From the NCBI GenBank assembly GCA_035283845.1, contig DATESZ010000205.1, forward strand, positions 1-8,035: a stretch of DNA of 8,035 bases, read 5' to 3'. Below, piece after piece: positions 6,666 to 8,035 of this stretch. The DNA comes from DATESZ01 sp035283845. Lineage in GTDB: Bacteria > Desulfobacterota > Syntrophia > Syntrophales > JACQWR01. The notes below the pieces were generated by a model that did no database searches, was not told where the DNA came from, and was given only the letters and a program-made list of their open reading frames with translations. Made by a program: the position numbers and the translations under genes. Every line of letters begins with the position of its first letter. The first letter of the stretch is position 1.

Positions 6666-6940
6666 TATGTTCCTTCCTTCTGTTTTGCCGCGTATTCTTC
6701 AAAACACTTTTTACTGCAAAAGTACAGGGTTTTACTATCAAGTGAAGCTTTATAGGCGTTGCTCATTGCGATATAAGTGTGACAAGAGGGGTCCTCAACG
6801 AGATCTTCCGCACTGGATGTCTTTCGAGGTTGCCCCGTCGCATAGCCATGCTTCGCCTCATTGCTGATAAACAACTTTTTAATTAACCGGTAGAGAAAAT
6901 AGATTATTGTAAAGTAAATAAGAACACGCACCAGACCCAA
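6665..6940 (-). CDS. Membrane-anchored YHS/TRASH-like metal-binding protein (PP0621-like)
   Basis: This 91-residue protein has one N-terminal transmembrane helix (about 3-20, VRVLIYFTIIYFLYRLI), followed by a short basic stretch, a polar linker and a small cysteine domain. That domain reads DPSCHTYI (50-57) and then YFCSKKCFEEY (73-83), so Cys53, Cys75 and Cys79 could hold a metal. The pattern is that of PP0621-type proteins and of YHS/TRASH domains (DPVCG, YFCS..C). Its biochemical role is unknown. The start is TTG at 6940 with AGGGG about 7 bases upstream; a GTG at 6931 is an alternative. It lies 10 bases after the folK stop and 22 bases before the transaldolase start, so it is part of the operon. 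Confidence 0.78.
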   Translation of the reverse strand: MGLVRVLIYFTIIYFLYRLIKKLFISNEAKHGYATGQPRKTSSAEDLVEDPSCHTYIAMSNAYKASLDSKTLYFCSKKCFEEYAAKQKEGT

Positions 6941-6950
6941 CTCTCTACCC

Positions 6951-7499
6951 CTACCCTTCTTTCAGTAATTCGACAATTCCTGTATCCTCCAGCCTGTCCA
7001 GAAGTCCTGCCACTGAAATTCCGAAAGACGGATGAATAACGCAGGAGGCAATTTCATTAAGCGGCGTAAGAACAAATCGCCTCTTGTGCAGCTCCGGATG
7101 GGGAACAATAAGATCATCCTCCTGTAAGACTTCCTGTCCGTAAAGTAGAATATCGAGATCAATGATCCGGGGGCCCCATCTTGCTGTCTTATGCCGTCCC
7201 ATTCTGTTTTCGATTCCCTGCAGTTCCCGCATCAGCCTATGAGCGGTAAGAGCGGTCCGCATCTCAATCACGGCATTTATAAACCATTCCTGATCGGTAA
7301 AACCAACGGGTTCAGTCCGGTATAACGATGATCTGCGCAGGACTTTGCAACCATCTATCGCCGCAACATGTTCCGTGGCTTCCACGCAGCGGGCGACAGG
7401 ACTTTCCAGATTGGAACCTATACCCACAAAACTGATAATGCCTCTTATGTCGTCAGTCAATATATTCCTCATTAAAATCGCAAAATGAGCGATTTTCAT
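6951..7499 (-). CDS. folK: 2-amino-4-hydroxy-6-hydroxymethyldihydropteridine diphosphokinase (HPPK)
   Basis: The enzyme moves pyrophosphate from ATP to 6-hydroxymethyl-7,8-dihydropterin in folate synthesis. FVGIGSNL (24-31), SSLYRTEPVG (57-66), QEWFINAV (70-77) and RWGPRIIDLDILLYG (107-121) are all present. Asp114 and Asp116 are the Mg2+ ligands, and VPHPELHKRRFVL (132-144) completes the fold. The family usually starts only a few residues before the GSN motif, so the ATG at 7499 leaves about 20 extra residues. Internal starts at 7472 (ATG) or further in (TTG, GTG) are possible and no strong Shine-Dalgarno decides. It follows dapB by 13 bases and precedes a small membrane protein by 10. Confidence 0.95.
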   Translation of the reverse strand: MKIAHFAILMRNILTDDIRGIISFVGIGSNLESPVARCVEATEHVAAIDGCKVLRRSSLYRTEPVGFTDQEWFINAVIEMRTALTAHRLMRELQGIENRMGRHKTARWGPRIIDLDILLYGQEVLQEDDLIVPHPELHKRRFVLTPLNEIASCVIHPSFGISVAGLLDRLEDTGIVELLKEG

Positions 7500-7512
7500 A
7501 GGGCGCCGTCAA

Positions 7513-7898
7513 TTACTTTTCCCGCAATCCCAGTACATCCTGCATATCGTAAAGACCATTTTTCTGCTCTGCCACCCACTTTGCCGCCCTGATCGCTCCC
7601 TTGGCGAAATTATCCCGGCTATGGGCGCGATGAATAAATTCCAGTCTCTCTCCGATGCCGCAAAACATGACCGTGTGGTCTCCCACTATGTCGCCTGCTC
7701 TTACGGTCTGTATCCCTATTTCCGTTTTGGTTCTCGCGCCTATCAGACCTTTCCTGCTGAATACTCCGTCCCTTTCTATGTCCCTCCCCAGACTTCCGGC
7801 AACAACCTCGGCCATTTTCATAGCGGTGCCGCTGGGCGCATCTTTTTTCAGATTATGATGGGCTTCCATGATTTCCACATCATAATCGTCGCCAAGAA
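7513..7898 (-). CDS. dapB: 4-hydroxy-tetrahydrodipicolinate reductase, C-terminal half only
   Basis: This is the NAD(P)H-dependent reductase of the diaminopimelate/lysine pathway. The visible part starts at about LGDDYDVEIMEAHH and includes the catalytic His pair and lysine in EAHHNLKKDAPSGTA. SRKGLIGARTKTEIGIQTVR, then DIVGDHTVMFCGIGERLEF, and the closing RAAKWVAEQKNGLYDM follow, ending in TAA at 7513-7515. About 127 residues are genuine, against roughly 265 in the family, so the N-terminal NAD-binding half is missing. A reading frame continues to 8025, but the codons beyond about 7898 come from an inverted copy of this same gene and do not resemble DapB. The gene is probably intact in the cell. 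Confidence 0.93.
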
Positions 7899-8035
7899 TG
7901 CCGGAAGTCTGGGAAGGGACATAGAAAGGGACGGAGTATTCAGCAGGAAAGGTCTGATAGGTGCGAGAACCAAAACGGAAATAGGGATACAGACCGTAAG
8001 AGCAGGCGACATAGTGGGAGACCACACGGTCATGT
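7665..8035. repeat. Long inverted repeat (fold-back) inside dapB at the window end
   Basis: Positions 7665-7801 and 7899-8035 are reverse complements over 137 bases with two mismatches (7738 against 7962 and 7786 against 7914); paired positions sum to 15700. The spacer is 97 bases. The left arm is genuine dapB coding sequence; the right arm replaces the expected 5' half of the gene. The right arm is cut by the end of the window, so it may be longer. Confidence 0.95.

Noticed and set aside
6058..6745. Two long plus-strand frames (6058-6552, 6338-6745) over the transaldolase
   Set aside because: They lie antisense to a complete, motif-rich transaldolase and their products are low-complexity, serine/proline- or histidine-rich without homology.
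7899..8025. N-terminal 43 codons joined to the dapB frame
   Set aside because: They come from the inverted arm, do not resemble DapB, and are open only by chance.
7655..8033. Twin frames on opposite strands encoding the same peptide (starting MTVWSPTMSP)
   Set aside because: Both are antisense readings of dapB sequence duplicated by the fold-back repeat, not a gene pair.

Overview
The window joins two different kinds of DNA, and the border lies at a tRNA. The right part (about 5095-8035, all minus strand) is core chromosome. Read in the direction of transcription it holds dapB (cut off), folK, a small membrane-anchored YHS/TRASH-like protein, a short-type transaldolase and pgsA. tRNA-Gly(GCC) and tRNA-Cys(GCA) follow, driven by their own strong sigma70-like promoter and closed by an intrinsic terminator. 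This gene set and the pgsA/tRNA-Gly/tRNA-Cys order recall anaerobic deltaproteobacteria (Geobacter- or Syntrophus-like Desulfobacterota). That placement is recalled from gene order, not proven.

The left part (1-5075) is accessory DNA full of broken mobile and toxin-antitoxin genes. From the left there is a decayed zeta-toxin-like kinase start (Walker A destroyed). Next come a translationally coupled ATPase plus Toprim/DUF4276-like pair (a candidate defence module) and a small third gene that seems frameshifted. A PIN-domain toxin with an overlapping 52-codon partner, a repeat-rich spacer and a short DprA-like (SLOG) protein follow. The last items are an unrecognised minus-strand gene, an IS91-type transposase zinc-finger remnant and the last 42 codons of a tyrosine integrase. 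The integrase tail stops 34 bp from the 3' end of tRNA-Cys and faces it, as expected of an old genomic island that entered at that tRNA.

The last 370 bases need caution. Positions 7899-8035 are an inverted copy of 7665-7801 (135 of 137 bases pair), a piece of dapB's own coding region. The inverted copy replaces the 5' part of dapB at the very end of the window. This looks like a fold-back chimera from amplification or assembly, not biology, so the dapB reading frame beyond about 7898 should not be trusted.

The best candidate for a system of interest is the ATPase/Toprim-like operon at 233-2562. Its function here is inferred from motifs and context only.
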